Shown here: piece by piece, positions 27,501 through 36,300 of the stretch
Position numbering within the stretch: the stretch's first letter is position 1
Layout of the letters: every line of letters begins with the position of its first letter
NCBI RefSeq assembly: GCF_000737845.1
Contig: NZ_ATLK01000002.1
Location: 124,006 to 188,005, forward strand
From: Bifidobacterium bombi DSM 19703
Lineage (GTDB): Bacteria > Actinomycetota > Actinomycetes > Actinomycetales > Bifidobacteriaceae
Direction of reading: 5' to 3'
Length of the DNA stretch: 64,000 nt
Made by a program: the position numbers and the translations under genes
The notes under the pieces: model-generated
Seen by the model: the letters and a program-made list of their open reading frames with translations, nothing else
Database searches by the model: none
What the model was told of the DNA's origin: nothing

Positions 27501-28166
27501 GTTCCGGACATCGATGAGTGGGACAAAAAGACCAAACTCAATTTCGAGCGTGAGATGCTTGGCTTGTATGTCTCGGACCACCCGCTTTCCGGCATGAGCG
27601 CCGTGCTTGCAGGGCTGCGTGATACATCCATCGCGCAGCTGCTCAACATTGCGCACGAAGGGGGTGACGGCAGGCAGGTCACCATCGCGGGGCTGGTCAC
27701 GAGTGTGGACCGACGCATGTCGAAGAAGGGCAATCCTTGGGCCATCGTCACCGTCGAGGATATGGAAAGTTCCATACAATGCATGTTCTTCGGCAAATCA
27801 TATACGAATTACGCCGCCGAACTCAACGTCGACGAGATTGTGCAGATACGTGGGCAGATAGAGCTGCGTGACGAAGACGTGAGTCTGCGTGCCCAGGAGC
27901 TTTCGGTGCCCACGGTGGAGGACCAGGATGCCAGGCCGGTGGTGCTGGCTCTCCCCGTCACTGCCCTCGACCCTGGCCGGGCCCGGCAACTGGGCCAGAT
28001 CGTGGCCGCCCACCCCGGACCCTGCGAAGTGCACCTGGCCGTGCTGGATTCCGCCGGCAACGCCAAGGTTCTCACTTTTGGTGATCGTTTCCGTGTCAAG
28101 CGCGACACGTCGCTGTTCGCCGAGCTCAAAACGGTCTTCGGCCCTGGGTGCATTCCAGCTGCTTAA
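24546..28166 (+). CDS. dnaE: DNA polymerase III alpha subunit
   Basis: 1206 residues: replicative polymerase. The PHP domain begins FVQLHNHTHYSLLDGASK. The catalytic palm carries PDIDIDFDPEGRGRVLDYV with the paired aspartates, and the fingers/thumb region follows (PGRGSAAGSMVAYAMG, VYQEQVQSAARILAGYS). The helix-hairpin-helix and OB domains (VTIAGLVTSVDRRMSKKG) are C-terminal. Start chosen as ATG 24546 (MAQSGNIGDG); ATG 24576 (MDGDVREG, AGGTG upstream) is equally possible. The length matches actinobacterial DnaE1. Confidence 0.95.
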   Translation: MAQSGNIGDGMDGDVREGAGSAGDFVQLHNHTHYSLLDGASKIPDLVRRAKELNMPAVGITDHGNMHGAYEMWSTAVKEGIKPIIGIEAYVTPETARQDKSRVHWGTEAQRSDDVSGGGLITHLTMWAENDEGLRNLFKASSVANLEGRVARYPRMDYDVLQSYSKGVICSSGCPSGIIQTRLRLGQYDEALRAAGQLQDIFGKDNFYVELMDHGLGIERRVVADLLKIAKTLGAPLLATNDSHYVYEADREAQDDMLCINSGSRLDDPDRFKFDGSGYYIKSAEEMRELFRDHPDACDNTLEIADRCNVMFDDHEDGAFMPRFDCPEGWDETSLFLHDVQAGLEKRYDGAVPAEVRAQADYECGVICQMQFCGYFLVVADYINWAKTHDVMVGPGRGSAAGSMVAYAMGITELDPLKHGLIFERFLNPERVSLPDIDIDFDPEGRGRVLDYVGEKYGHDKVAQCVIYGTIKTKQALKDSARIMGYDFSVGEKITKALPPSKNGKDASLKEIFNASSKRYAEAREFRELYESDPDARRIIDEAKGIEGLIRQTGVHACATIMSSTPITDNSPLLERTDGTVTTTFEYHTCETLGLVKNDFLGLSNLTIIHDTLKNIELNGKDPIDYTKIPLDDKDTFQLLSRGDTLGVFQLDGDGMRALLKSLKPDNFNDISALIALYRPGPMDMDSHNNYAKRKNGLQEITPIHPEVAEALAPVLDETYGLIVYQEQVQSAARILAGYSLGEADVLRRAMGKKKPEVLAQEQVPFFEGMEKHGYSREAAQAVWDILVPFSGYAFNKAHSAAYGLISYWTAYLKTHYPVEFMAALLQNERTNKDKTALYLGEARRMGIQVLPPDVNESRLEYAPVGDVVRFGLGAIRNVGDKAVGDIITERESKRGKFVNFMDFIRRVPLAALNKRLVESLIKAGAFDSIDSNRRALFQIHESAIDSVVSLKRKEAEGQFDLFAGLDDDSDGESGSDPMGDAQVQVPDIDEWDKKTKLNFEREMLGLYVSDHPLSGMSAVLAGLRDTSIAQLLNIAHEGGDGRQVTIAGLVTSVDRRMSKKGNPWAIVTVEDMESSIQCMFFGKSYTNYAAELNVDEIVQIRGQIELRDEDVSLRAQELSVPTVEDQDARPVVLALPVTALDPGRARQLGQIVAAHPGPCEVHLAVLDSAGNAKVLTFGDRFRVKRDTSLFAELKTVFGPGCIPAA

Positions 28167-28236
28167 CGTGGTTTTTGCAGGTTTGCCGGTGGCTTCGGAA
28201 GACACCATGTCCGTCCATGTTGGCCGGCGAAGGTGT

Positions 28237-28453
28237 TAGAATCTGGCTATCCGCGTAATTTGCGGATGAGTCGCAGCAACCTCTGCTCGGCTTTCAGTGT
28301 CATCGTGACAGTCGAATAATGCGTTTCGCATCGCATCCAGCCAATGAGTGACATCGTGGCAATGAGTCGTCAGCATCGTTGGTCGCTGGCGTTGCGGTGC
28401 AGTCTTTCCTGTCCGGTCGCTGTGGTCGGGCCTAAACCAAGGAAAGAGAGACG
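28237..28453 (+). promoter_or_regulatory. Promoter and structured leader of purine permease
   Basis: A -10 like TAGAAT (28237-28242) is followed by a leader of about 200 bases with successive hairpins: ATCCGC/GCGGAT (28249-28267), TGTCA/TGACA (about 28298-28311) and ATGCG/CGCAT (about 28319-28331). No purine-riboswitch consensus could be matched. The length and structure suggest post-initiation control of the transporter. Confidence 0.45.
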
Positions 28454-29848
28454 ATGGACAAGTTCTTCCATCTTAAAGAGAATCACACCACGGTGCTCAC
28501 TGAAGTGACAGCCGGCATTACCACCTTCTTCGCGATGAGTTACATCATCGTGGTCAACCCCTCGGTCCTTCACCAGACGGGCATGCCTTGGGGTGGTGTA
28601 TTCCTAGCCACCATCATAGCCTCCATCGTCGGCACTCTCATCATGGGCCTCTTCGCGAACGTGCCTTACGCCCAGTCCGCAAGCATGGGACTGAACTCGT
28701 TCTTCACCTACACGGTGTGCCAAGGTCTTGGATTCACTTGGCAGGAGACGCTGTGCATGGTCTTTCTGTGCGGCATCATCAATATCCTGATCACCGTCAC
28801 TTCCATTCGTAAGCTTGTCATCGCCTGTATCCCCGAGTCGCTGCAGCAAGCCATCGGCGGCGGCATCGGCCTGTTCGTTATGTACGTGGGTTTGCTCAAC
28901 GTGGGCTTCATCAAGTTCTCGCCCAAGGATCCCAAGGCTGCCGGTAAAGGTCTTCCGGTTGCGGCGACTCCCGGACTGGCGACGCTCAACACTCCTGAAC
29001 TCTGGGTATTCCTCATCGGTTTGGTGCTGGCCATCGTCCTCACGGTACTTAATGTCAAGGGTGCGCTGCTCATTTCCATCATCGCGTCGGCCCTGATCGG
29101 CATTCCGTTCGGTGTAACAACCATGAGCAATTCGATGTCCATCTCTCAGACGTTCTCACAGCTTCCGCAGACTTTCGGTGCGATTTTCACCCAACAGGGG
29201 TTTCCGGCCTTGTTCTCGAACGTTTCCCGGCTTCCGCTGGTCATCGTCACCATCTTCGCGTTCTCCATGTCCGACATTTTCGACACCATCGGCACGTTGG
29301 TGGGCACGGGGCGGCATACGGGCATCTTCACCGACGACGACATCGCGGAGATGATGAACGGCAAGGGCTTCAGCTCTAAGATGGACAAGACGCTGTTCGC
29401 TGATTCGATTGCCACTTCGGTTGGTTCCGTCTTCGGCACCTCCAACATCACCACCTACGTGGAGTCCTCGGCAGGGATCGCGGCGGGCGGCCGCACGGGA
29501 CTGACCTCGGTCGTCACCTCCGCCTGCTTCCTTGTCACCGTCTTCTTCTCCCCGCTGGTATCTGCCATCCCGTCCGCAGCCACCGCTGGTGTGCTCGTGG
29601 TCGTCGGCTGCATGATGGCCTCCAGCCTGAAGGACGTGAAATGGGGCGAGATCTCCGAGGCCATTCCGGCGCTTTTCGCTTCCGTCTTCATGGCTTTGTC
29701 CTATTCGATTTCCTATGGCATCGCAGCCGGCTTCATCATGTACTGCCTTGTGAAGATCTGCAAGCGTGAGGCCAAGGAGGTTCATCCGGTGATGTGGGCG
29801 GTGACCGCGCTGTTCATCGCTGATTTCGCGTTCCAGGCCGTGCTCTGA
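28454..29848 (+). CDS. NCS2-family purine permease (AzgA/PbuG type)
   Basis: 464 residues with 12-14 membrane segments. Imports adenine, guanine or hypoxanthine with protons. Landmarks: EVTAGITTFFAMSYIIVVNP at the N-terminus, QSASMGLNSFFTYTVC in helix 3, and the substrate-site region SMSDIFDTIGTLVGTG with SSAGIAAGGRTGLTSV further on. These mark the AzgA-like branch. ATG has GGAAAGAGAG upstream. It is monocistronic, ended by the hairpin at 29865. Confidence 0.9.
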   Translation: MDKFFHLKENHTTVLTEVTAGITTFFAMSYIIVVNPSVLHQTGMPWGGVFLATIIASIVGTLIMGLFANVPYAQSASMGLNSFFTYTVCQGLGFTWQETLCMVFLCGIINILITVTSIRKLVIACIPESLQQAIGGGIGLFVMYVGLLNVGFIKFSPKDPKAAGKGLPVAATPGLATLNTPELWVFLIGLVLAIVLTVLNVKGALLISIIASALIGIPFGVTTMSNSMSISQTFSQLPQTFGAIFTQQGFPALFSNVSRLPLVIVTIFAFSMSDIFDTIGTLVGTGRHTGIFTDDDIAEMMNGKGFSSKMDKTLFADSIATSVGSVFGTSNITTYVESSAGIAAGGRTGLTSVVTSACFLVTVFFSPLVSAIPSAATAGVLVVVGCMMASSLKDVKWGEISEAIPALFASVFMALSYSISYGIAAGFIMYCLVKICKREAKEVHPVMWAVTALFIADFAFQAVL

Positions 29849-29864
29849 CATCACCCTTATCGAG

Positions 29865-29901
29865 TCGCCGCCTGCCACCCATGTTGGAAGGCGGCGATTT
29901 T
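29865..29901 (+). terminator. Terminator of purine permease
   Basis: TCGCCGCCT/AGGCGGCGA stem with a 15-base loop followed by TTTT. Confidence 0.75.
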
Positions 29902-30019
29902 GGTCGCTACCACGTAGCAAAGGTGCATTCATTGGCGTCCGAGGCGGGATGATGCGTGTGGACGCGTCTCGCCACGGTGGGACATACGGGCGTGTGGAGA
30001 AAATCCGCAGGTACATGTA

Positions 30020-30292
30020 TAGTTATTTATTGTTAACCACAGACCGTTGGTTGGGATTTTCCCCGAAGTTTGGTTCGCCAAGCCAGCACAGGTTGCGCAA
30101 ATGCCCGAAAGGGTTGATGAGAATCATGTTTGCTCTGCCTGTGTGCAGGGCTTTTTTTATTGCCCTGATAGTAACCGAATGCGAGACGGGGCTGGCGGGT
30201 CGGGGCGGTGCCTGTTGCATGAATGTGCGGCGCGGTACGCGGTTCCTGTTCCTCCGGCATTCCGATTTTCGGTCGACTTAGGAAGGAACGCC
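30020..30292 (+). ncRNA. Ribosomal protein L10 leader
   Basis: The rplJ 5' leader. After a TATAGT-type -10 near 30018, the transcript contains a compact structured region at about 30040-30115, then GCTCTGC/GCAGGGC followed by TTTTTTT at about 30133-30158. That is an intrinsic terminator well ahead of the rplJ start, so an attenuation mechanism is likely. L10 or the L10-L12 complex autoregulates this operon through such leaders in many bacteria. Assignment rests on position and the terminator. Confidence 0.65.
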
Positions 30293-30814
30293 ATGAAAAG
30301 GCCCGAAAAGGAAGCGGTGATTGCGCAGCTGACGGACAAGTTCCGCGAAGCTGACGCTGTTTACCTGACCGAGTACCGCGGGCTTACCGTTCCGCAGGTT
30401 TCTGACCTGCGTGAAAAGCTAGGCCGCGATACTTCCTACGCCGTGGCTAAGAACACGTTGGCACGCATCGCCGCCAAAGAGGCTGGGTATGAGGGCTTCG
30501 ATGAAGTCCTGTCCGGCCCGTCCGCAATCACCTTCGTGAAGGGTGATTACGTGGAGGCTGCGAAGGTGCTGCGCGACTTCGCCAAGGAAAACAAAGCCCT
30601 CGTCATCAAGGGTGGTTTCGCAGACGGAACCATGTACGATGCCGATGGTTTCCAGAGACTCGCGGATCTCGAGTCCCGTGATACGCTGCTCGCCAAAATG
30701 GCCGGTGCGCTCAAGGGCACGATGTCCAAGGCCGCTCGTACGTTCAACGCTCTGCCTACCAAGGCCGTGCGTACGTTCGACGCGCTGCGCGAAAAGCAGG
30801 AGAAGGCCGCCTGA
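30293..30814 (+). CDS. rplJ: Large-subunit ribosomal protein L10
   Basis: 173 residues. Forms the base of the ribosomal stalk and binds L12 dimers through its C-terminal helix. Family sequence EKEAVIAQLTDKFREADAVY, YRGLTVPQ, then KNTLARIAAKEAG and LSGPSAITF. ATG has AGGAAGG upstream. It is cotranscribed with rplL 129 bases downstream. The C-terminal TKAVRTFDALREKQEKAA is the L12-binding helix. Confidence 0.96.
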   Translation: MKRPEKEAVIAQLTDKFREADAVYLTEYRGLTVPQVSDLREKLGRDTSYAVAKNTLARIAAKEAGYEGFDEVLSGPSAITFVKGDYVEAAKVLRDFAKENKALVIKGGFADGTMYDADGFQRLADLESRDTLLAKMAGALKGTMSKAARTFNALPTKAVRTFDALREKQEKAA

Positions 30815-30943
30815 GCAGGTTCGGTGTTCCACCGGACGGTTCAAGCAACCGACTTTCAAGTTTCTGATAAATAAATAAGACAAATGTTTGGCTGCGGAAA
30901 CATACAAGATCATTCCGTGGCAAATGATTGAAAGGAAGCCATC

Positions 30944-31324
30944 ATGGCTAAGCTCTCAAGCGATGAACTGCTGGACGCGTTCAAGGAAATGACCCTCGTG
31001 GAGCTCTCCGACTTCGTCAAGAAGTTCGAGGATGAGTTCGATGTCGAAGCCACTGCGCCTGTCGCCGCGGTCGCCGCTGCTCCCGCCGCCGGCGGTGCTG
31101 CGGAGGACGAAAAGGACGAGTTCGATGTCGTCCTTACCTCCTTCGGTGACAAGAAAATCGGCGTCATCAAGGTCGTCAAGTCCCTGACCAACCTCGGTCT
31201 TGCAGAGGCCAAGGCTCTCGTGGACTCCGCTCCTAAGGCCGTGCTCGAAGGCGCGAAGAAGGAAGACGCCGAGAAGGCCAAGGCCGATCTCGAAGCCGCT
31301 GGCGCCACTGTCGAGCTCAAGTAG
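30944..31324 (+). CDS. rplL: Large-subunit ribosomal protein L7/L12
   Basis: 126 residues. An N-terminal dimerisation helix pair ([18 protein letters not shown]) is followed by an Ala-rich hinge ([17 protein letters not shown]) and the C-terminal factor-binding domain ([35 protein letters not shown]). ATG has GAAAGGAAG upstream. It recruits translational GTPases to the ribosome. Confidence 0.97.
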   Translation: MAKLSSDELLDAFKEMTLVELSDFVKKFEDEFDVEATAPVAAVAAAPAAGGAAEDEKDEFDVVLTSFGDKKIGVIKVVKSLTNLGLAEAKALVDSAPKAVLEGAKKEDAEKAKADLEAAGATVELK

Positions 31325-31378
31325 TTCGTCGTCCTCGATTGCGCGTCGTGCCTGCTGTGGGCGCGGCGTTTGAATGAC

Positions 31379-31414
31379 AAAACCCTGTATACGGATTTCC
31401 GTTAACAGGGTTTT
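31379..31414 (+). terminator. Terminator of rplJL operon
   Basis: AAAACCCTGT/ACAGGGTTTT perfect 10-bp stem with a 16-base loop. The T-run is part of the stem, so it may work in both directions. Confidence 0.8.
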
Positions 31415-31599
31415 GTTGGTTTATCGGGGTATCGTTGGTACGTAGTCGCAGAGCATCCGGCGGAGGTCCCGGCTCCTAAGTGTGTCTGGAGGTGGCTTCC
31501 GTGACGTAATGGTAGCGAAGTGGTTTTAAACTTGGTTTTAGATTTGATGGTGACCGTTGTGGGTGCAGGTCGGATTGCGTCGGGAAGGTGGGCATTGAA

Positions 31600-33282
31600 G
31601 TGAGTGATCAACGAAACTTGCCGCATTGGCTTGTCAAGGTCAGGGGCATCGAACTGGCGAACGTCGGTCCCGATGAGTCCGTGGAGATAGGCAGGCGTCC
31701 GATACGCCCCCTTCGCGATGACAAGCGTAGAAGAGCCGAGATCGATGACGACGGACGCTCGGTGTCGAAGAGGCATGCCCTGCTCGAGGTTGATGGGAGC
31801 GGATCGGCGAGGGTGACGGATTTGGGTTCCACCAATGGCACGTATCGCTATGGCGGTAACAAGGATCTGGTTGGACTTACTGCCGGTTCACCGTATGTGC
31901 TTCCGAAGGAAGGTACATGGATGCAGTTGGGTGATGTGCCTGTGCAATTCTCCCCGGTTATCCTCGACACGCAGGACGATGCTGGACCACAGGTCTCCGA
32001 CTTATTCGATTATGCCGTGACGGACAGTCAACAGGATCTGGCGGTGGGCGACATGTCGGTCGAGGACATCCTCAGTCTGCGTGCCGGTGAGCCGACCCGG
32101 GTCTTTGATGCCAGCGAGGTGACGAAGAAGGTCCGCCACACCGATGGTGACGATGCAGTTTCCGGTTCCGGTTCTTCCGCCGAAGGAAGCCACGCCGATG
32201 GTCTTGGGGGTACTGCAGCCGCCGACTCGAAGAACGGTGTCGAGCGTGGCGGAAGCGAGGCATCCGAGCCTGTGGATGGCCGTGCCGGGGTCGTGAAACC
32301 AGGAGGGAATCGCGAAGGCGATGTGCGTGGTGCAAGCCCATCCGCTGAAATTTCCGAATCGGGTTCGGCCGCACGGTTGGTCGATCATATCTCCGTCAAC
32401 CTCGCATCGGGGAACGTGGCGCAGACACAGGAGCGCAATCTTTTCCAGGATGCGTTGGATGCGGAGTCGCAGGTCCGCCAGGAAGGCGCGAATGGGGGAA
32501 AGGCGCAGGATGTCTCGGTTCAGGAAGGCCATGCGTCGCAAGGAACGACAATGGGTCTTCGTCGTGGGGCTGATGAATCGTCGCCCGACAGGCTGGTCAT
32601 GAAGGATGGACGGACCCCGGCGGTCTCTCCCGTCATTCGGGAATCTGCTTCGGGGGCAGACCGACTGGCTTCAGGGTCTGACGGGTTGCGGTCGGCTGGT
32701 CGGGGCAGACAGCCCGGATGGTCGCATCATGCCGTAGCGGGGCCTGGTATGCATTCGGAAGAATCTGGTGATGGCGTTGCGCAGTCCATCTCGGTTGATG
32801 GTTCCGGCGTGGACGATCTTCCTCCGCAGCAAGGCGTGCCCATACAAGACGGTGCAGGTGATTCCCCTGTTGCCACGATGCCAGAGGGTTCGGTGTCGGT
32901 CGGCGGTTCCGACGCGGCCGGGGCGGGTTCGGCTTTCATAGGCTATGCCGTCTCCGGCGATGGTGGCCCGCAGCGGACGAACGTGTTCGAGCCGGGCTCC
33001 ATCTTCGAAAAGGTGTCGCAGGGCGGCTTTGCAGATCAGCAGAAGACGGTTGAGGAAGGTGGCTTCACCTCTCAGGACGCGGCGAAGTCCGCCGATTTTT
33101 CCATGCAGTTCGAAATGGCTCGTCATAAGGTACTGCTGCCTTTTCTGGCCATGAACCCCAATCTATACGACGATCTGTATGCGTGGCTTTCGGCACAAGG
33201 TGACGGTGACATCGATGCGGCGTTGTCCCGCAACGCGGGGTACGAAAAGTATCGTGAGTCGAGTGGAAAGGGGCGGTCGTGA
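31600..33282 (+). CDS. FHA-domain protein
   Basis: 560 residues from GTG 31600 (GGGAAGG 11 bases upstream). The N-terminal forkhead-associated domain (about 15-110) binds phosphothreonine: IGRRP, SVSKRHALLEV and DLGSTNGTYRYGG are the key loops. A long disordered Gly/Ser/Asp-rich linker spans about 150-480. The C-terminus (FEMARHKVLLPFLAMNPNLY, then LYAWLSAQGDGDIDAALSRN) resembles the variant leucine-rich/WL-type module seen in actinobacterial FHA proteins. It lies 97 bases upstream of the degenerate helicase, so it is probably its partner and a Ser/Thr-kinase-controlled adaptor. Confidence 0.8.
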   Translation: MSDQRNLPHWLVKVRGIELANVGPDESVEIGRRPIRPLRDDKRRRAEIDDDGRSVSKRHALLEVDGSGSARVTDLGSTNGTYRYGGNKDLVGLTAGSPYVLPKEGTWMQLGDVPVQFSPVILDTQDDAGPQVSDLFDYAVTDSQQDLAVGDMSVEDILSLRAGEPTRVFDASEVTKKVRHTDGDDAVSGSGSSAEGSHADGLGGTAAADSKNGVERGGSEASEPVDGRAGVVKPGGNREGDVRGASPSAEISESGSAARLVDHISVNLASGNVAQTQERNLFQDALDAESQVRQEGANGGKAQDVSVQEGHASQGTTMGLRRGADESSPDRLVMKDGRTPAVSPVIRESASGADRLASGSDGLRSAGRGRQPGWSHHAVAGPGMHSEESGDGVAQSISVDGSGVDDLPPQQGVPIQDGAGDSPVATMPEGSVSVGGSDAAGAGSAFIGYAVSGDGGPQRTNVFEPGSIFEKVSQGGFADQQKTVEEGGFTSQDAAKSADFSMQFEMARHKVLLPFLAMNPNLYDDLYAWLSAQGDGDIDAALSRNAGYEKYRESSGKGRS

Positions 33283-33379
33283 TGGGAACGGTCGCATTCG
33301 CGTCCTGTGGCAGTCTGAAGGCGCGATCGATGGTGGCATCTGATGATGCACACAACTGGGCAACAACAGGGGAAACGAA

Positions 33380-36300
33380 ATGACAGCACAGAATTACACC
33401 GGCGGCGCTGAACGGCAGGGCGTTTCAGGGTTGCAGACCCTGCGTGCGTGGCGTGAGGAATATCGCAGGACAATGAGCCCCTCACCCCTCGAAGACGTAG
33501 GTCAACTCACCGCTCAGATCGACATGACTCATGCCCATCCTTCTGGGGTGGCGCAGCTTTTCGCCAGTGGCAGGGCAAGGCTTGATTCGTTGTTCCGTGA
33601 CGCCGGCATGCTTCGTGCTGCGGGGCGACGGTTGGAACGAGTGCTTGAGGACCAGGCCGCTAAAATACGCATTCAGGGGGTGGCCAAGCTTTCCCTGGTG
33701 GTCGGCGTGGCCACTTGGAAAGGCAACGCCGTGCCGGTGTTGCTTTACCCGGTCGAGGTGGAGCGTATGTCCGGAGGACGTGAAACTGATGCGGTGATAC
33801 GTTTCACCGGTCGGGTCCATCTCAATCCCGTGTTCAAATCGATGATGCTCTCCCAGCGCGTGAGGTTGGACGAGAATGACCTGTTCGATGGGTCGAAGTA
33901 TGAATCGGGCACTCCTGACACGTCCGCCGTGTTTGGCGCTATAATCGACGACGCGCGCCCTGTGTTCGCTGATTTCGACATCGAGCGTGACATCGTTCTA
34001 GGCTGTTTCATCAATCCTGATACGCAGTTGCTTTCGGAAAGTCAGGATATCATCGACAAACAGGCTCGCGGAGAGAATCACAACGTCATTCTTGATGCGC
34101 TTTGCGGTGACGGGAAAGCCAGGGAAGGCCTGGCTCGACAGGAGCTGCCGGTATACAGTCCCTTCGATGATGACCCGCATAACGAGTATGAGGCCGGGGA
34201 CGTGGATAATGTCGTCAGATATGCCGCCAACCTGGCCGGAACCGGCAATTCGTTGTTTCTGAATGTGGGCATCAACGCCGACACTGCGCTGGATGCGGTC
34301 GCCATCGCCTCTCGTTGCATGGCTGGTGAGCGTTCCGTCCTTTATGTTCCTGGGACGACCGAGCAAAAACGTAGTTTCATCCGCAAGATGAAGGCGCATG
34401 GTCTAGGCGCGAGTGTTCTTGATTTGGCTGATCCGCAGATAGCCAAGTCCATCGACCAGCAGCTCATCTCCGCCGTCGGTTTCCAGCCTGGTGTATCGGT
34501 CGCCCACTTCGACCAGCTTTCCGATGAGCTTGTGGGTGTGCGTTCCCGTCTGACCCGCTATCTTGGCGACCTGCATGGGGTGAGCAAGGACTGGGGTGTC
34601 TCGGCGTACCAGACCATCGAGAACCTGGCTCGTATAGCCGAGCTTGAAACGCATCCCGCCACAACCGTCAGGCTGAGCCGGCAGACGGCGCAGGCGGTGC
34701 GCAACGACATGCCGGGCTGGATCAATCAGCTTCGCAAGGCAGGCGAGTATGGCGAGTACACGGTGGGTCCCAATGACACTCCGTGGTATAAGGCTTCCGT
34801 GTTTTCGAAGGCCGATGCCGACGGTGCGTACCGTTGTGTGGAACGCCTCTTGCAGAATCTGCTTCCCGCCACTAGGGCGCAAGTGGCATCCACGGTGGAG
34901 TCGTGCGGGTTCCCCATTCCGCAGACGGTGGAGGAGTGGGGGCGCCAGGTAGCTTTGCTCAGTGCGGTGCGGCGGGTGCTTGATGTCTTCCAGCCACAGA
35001 TTTTCGAGCGTGACATCGATGCGATGATCGAGGCCACTAAAACGAAGGCGGAGCGCAAGGCCTCAGGTACCACGATGGGATTTTGGGAGCGGCGCCGCCA
35101 CGTCAAGGAGGCGAAGAAGCTCGTGCGTGCAGGTGCACAGGTCGAGGACCTCAACGCGGCGCTCAAAGTGGTTGCCAAACAGGCGCAAGATTGGAAAGAG
35201 TTGGTGCCTCACGGCGGTTGGCCGGTTCTTCCTCCCAAACTCGATGCGATTCTTGAAACCCAGGAGGCGTTGACGCAGAGCGTCACGGCGCTGGGTGCGG
35301 TCCTGGCGACGACGGTTCAGGGAGGGAACCTCTCCACGGTGCCGATGGACAGACTTGAAGAGCGGCTCAAAGAACTCTATTCCGATCGACAGGCGCTGGA
35401 GACGTTGCCGCTGCGTGCGCTGGTGGAACGCAATCTCGAGGGCGTGGGTCTGGGTGAGTTCATCACCGATCTTCGCAAGCGTCATGTCAGTCAGGATGCG
35501 GTGGAGGGTGAATTCCAGCTCGCCTGGTGGACCACGGTATTTGAGGACATCGTGCGTTCCTCCGCGATCATCTCCAACCAGGATGGTTCCGCGCTGGAGA
35601 CTGCAGCGGCTCGTTTCGCCCAAGTCGATGCCGAACACGTCCGTTCGGTTGGTCCCGTCGTGGAACAGGAGTCCATGCGTCGGCTGAGCGACCTTCTGTT
35701 TTCCCGCACACAGGAGGCGAATCAATTGCACACGTTGCTCGTGAGCAACGCTTCGGTTTCGCTACGGCGTATCAAACAGGAGCATGGACAGATACTTGCT
35801 GCCGCGAAGCCCGTCATAGTCGCAACTCCGTCTACTTTGGCGGCGCTGAGCGCTCCGGAAATATTGTGCGATGTCGCCATTGTGGACGCTTGCGCCCACA
35901 TGCCGTCCGTCGAATTGCCAAGCATTGTGAGTCGTGCGAAGCAGATCGTGATCATAGCGCATCGGGAGACGGTGACGTCCGAGGCATTGAAGTCCCTCAT
36001 TGATATGTTGCCCAGCGTCGAGGCTCGTCCACGTGTGGTGGGCTGTGATCCGGAGCTCATTACCTTCCTTCGGGAGCATGGGTATGGCGCTCTTGAAAAT
36101 GATGTGGCAACGGAAAGCGTGCAGGGACGGGTCCGGCTACACCGTTTGCAGGCCACGGGTGTTCCGGTGCTTTCGACCGGTCTGGTTGAAAGCAGCCAGC
36201 AGGAGATTGATGAGGTGGTGAATCTCATCAAACAGCGAGCCGCAGGATTCACCGTCGTTCCTGTCGATTACACCTTGGTCGTCATAGCATTGACGGCGGT

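Noticed and set aside
28237..28453. Purine riboswitch assignment
   Set aside because: The conserved three-way-junction core and loop sequences could not be located.
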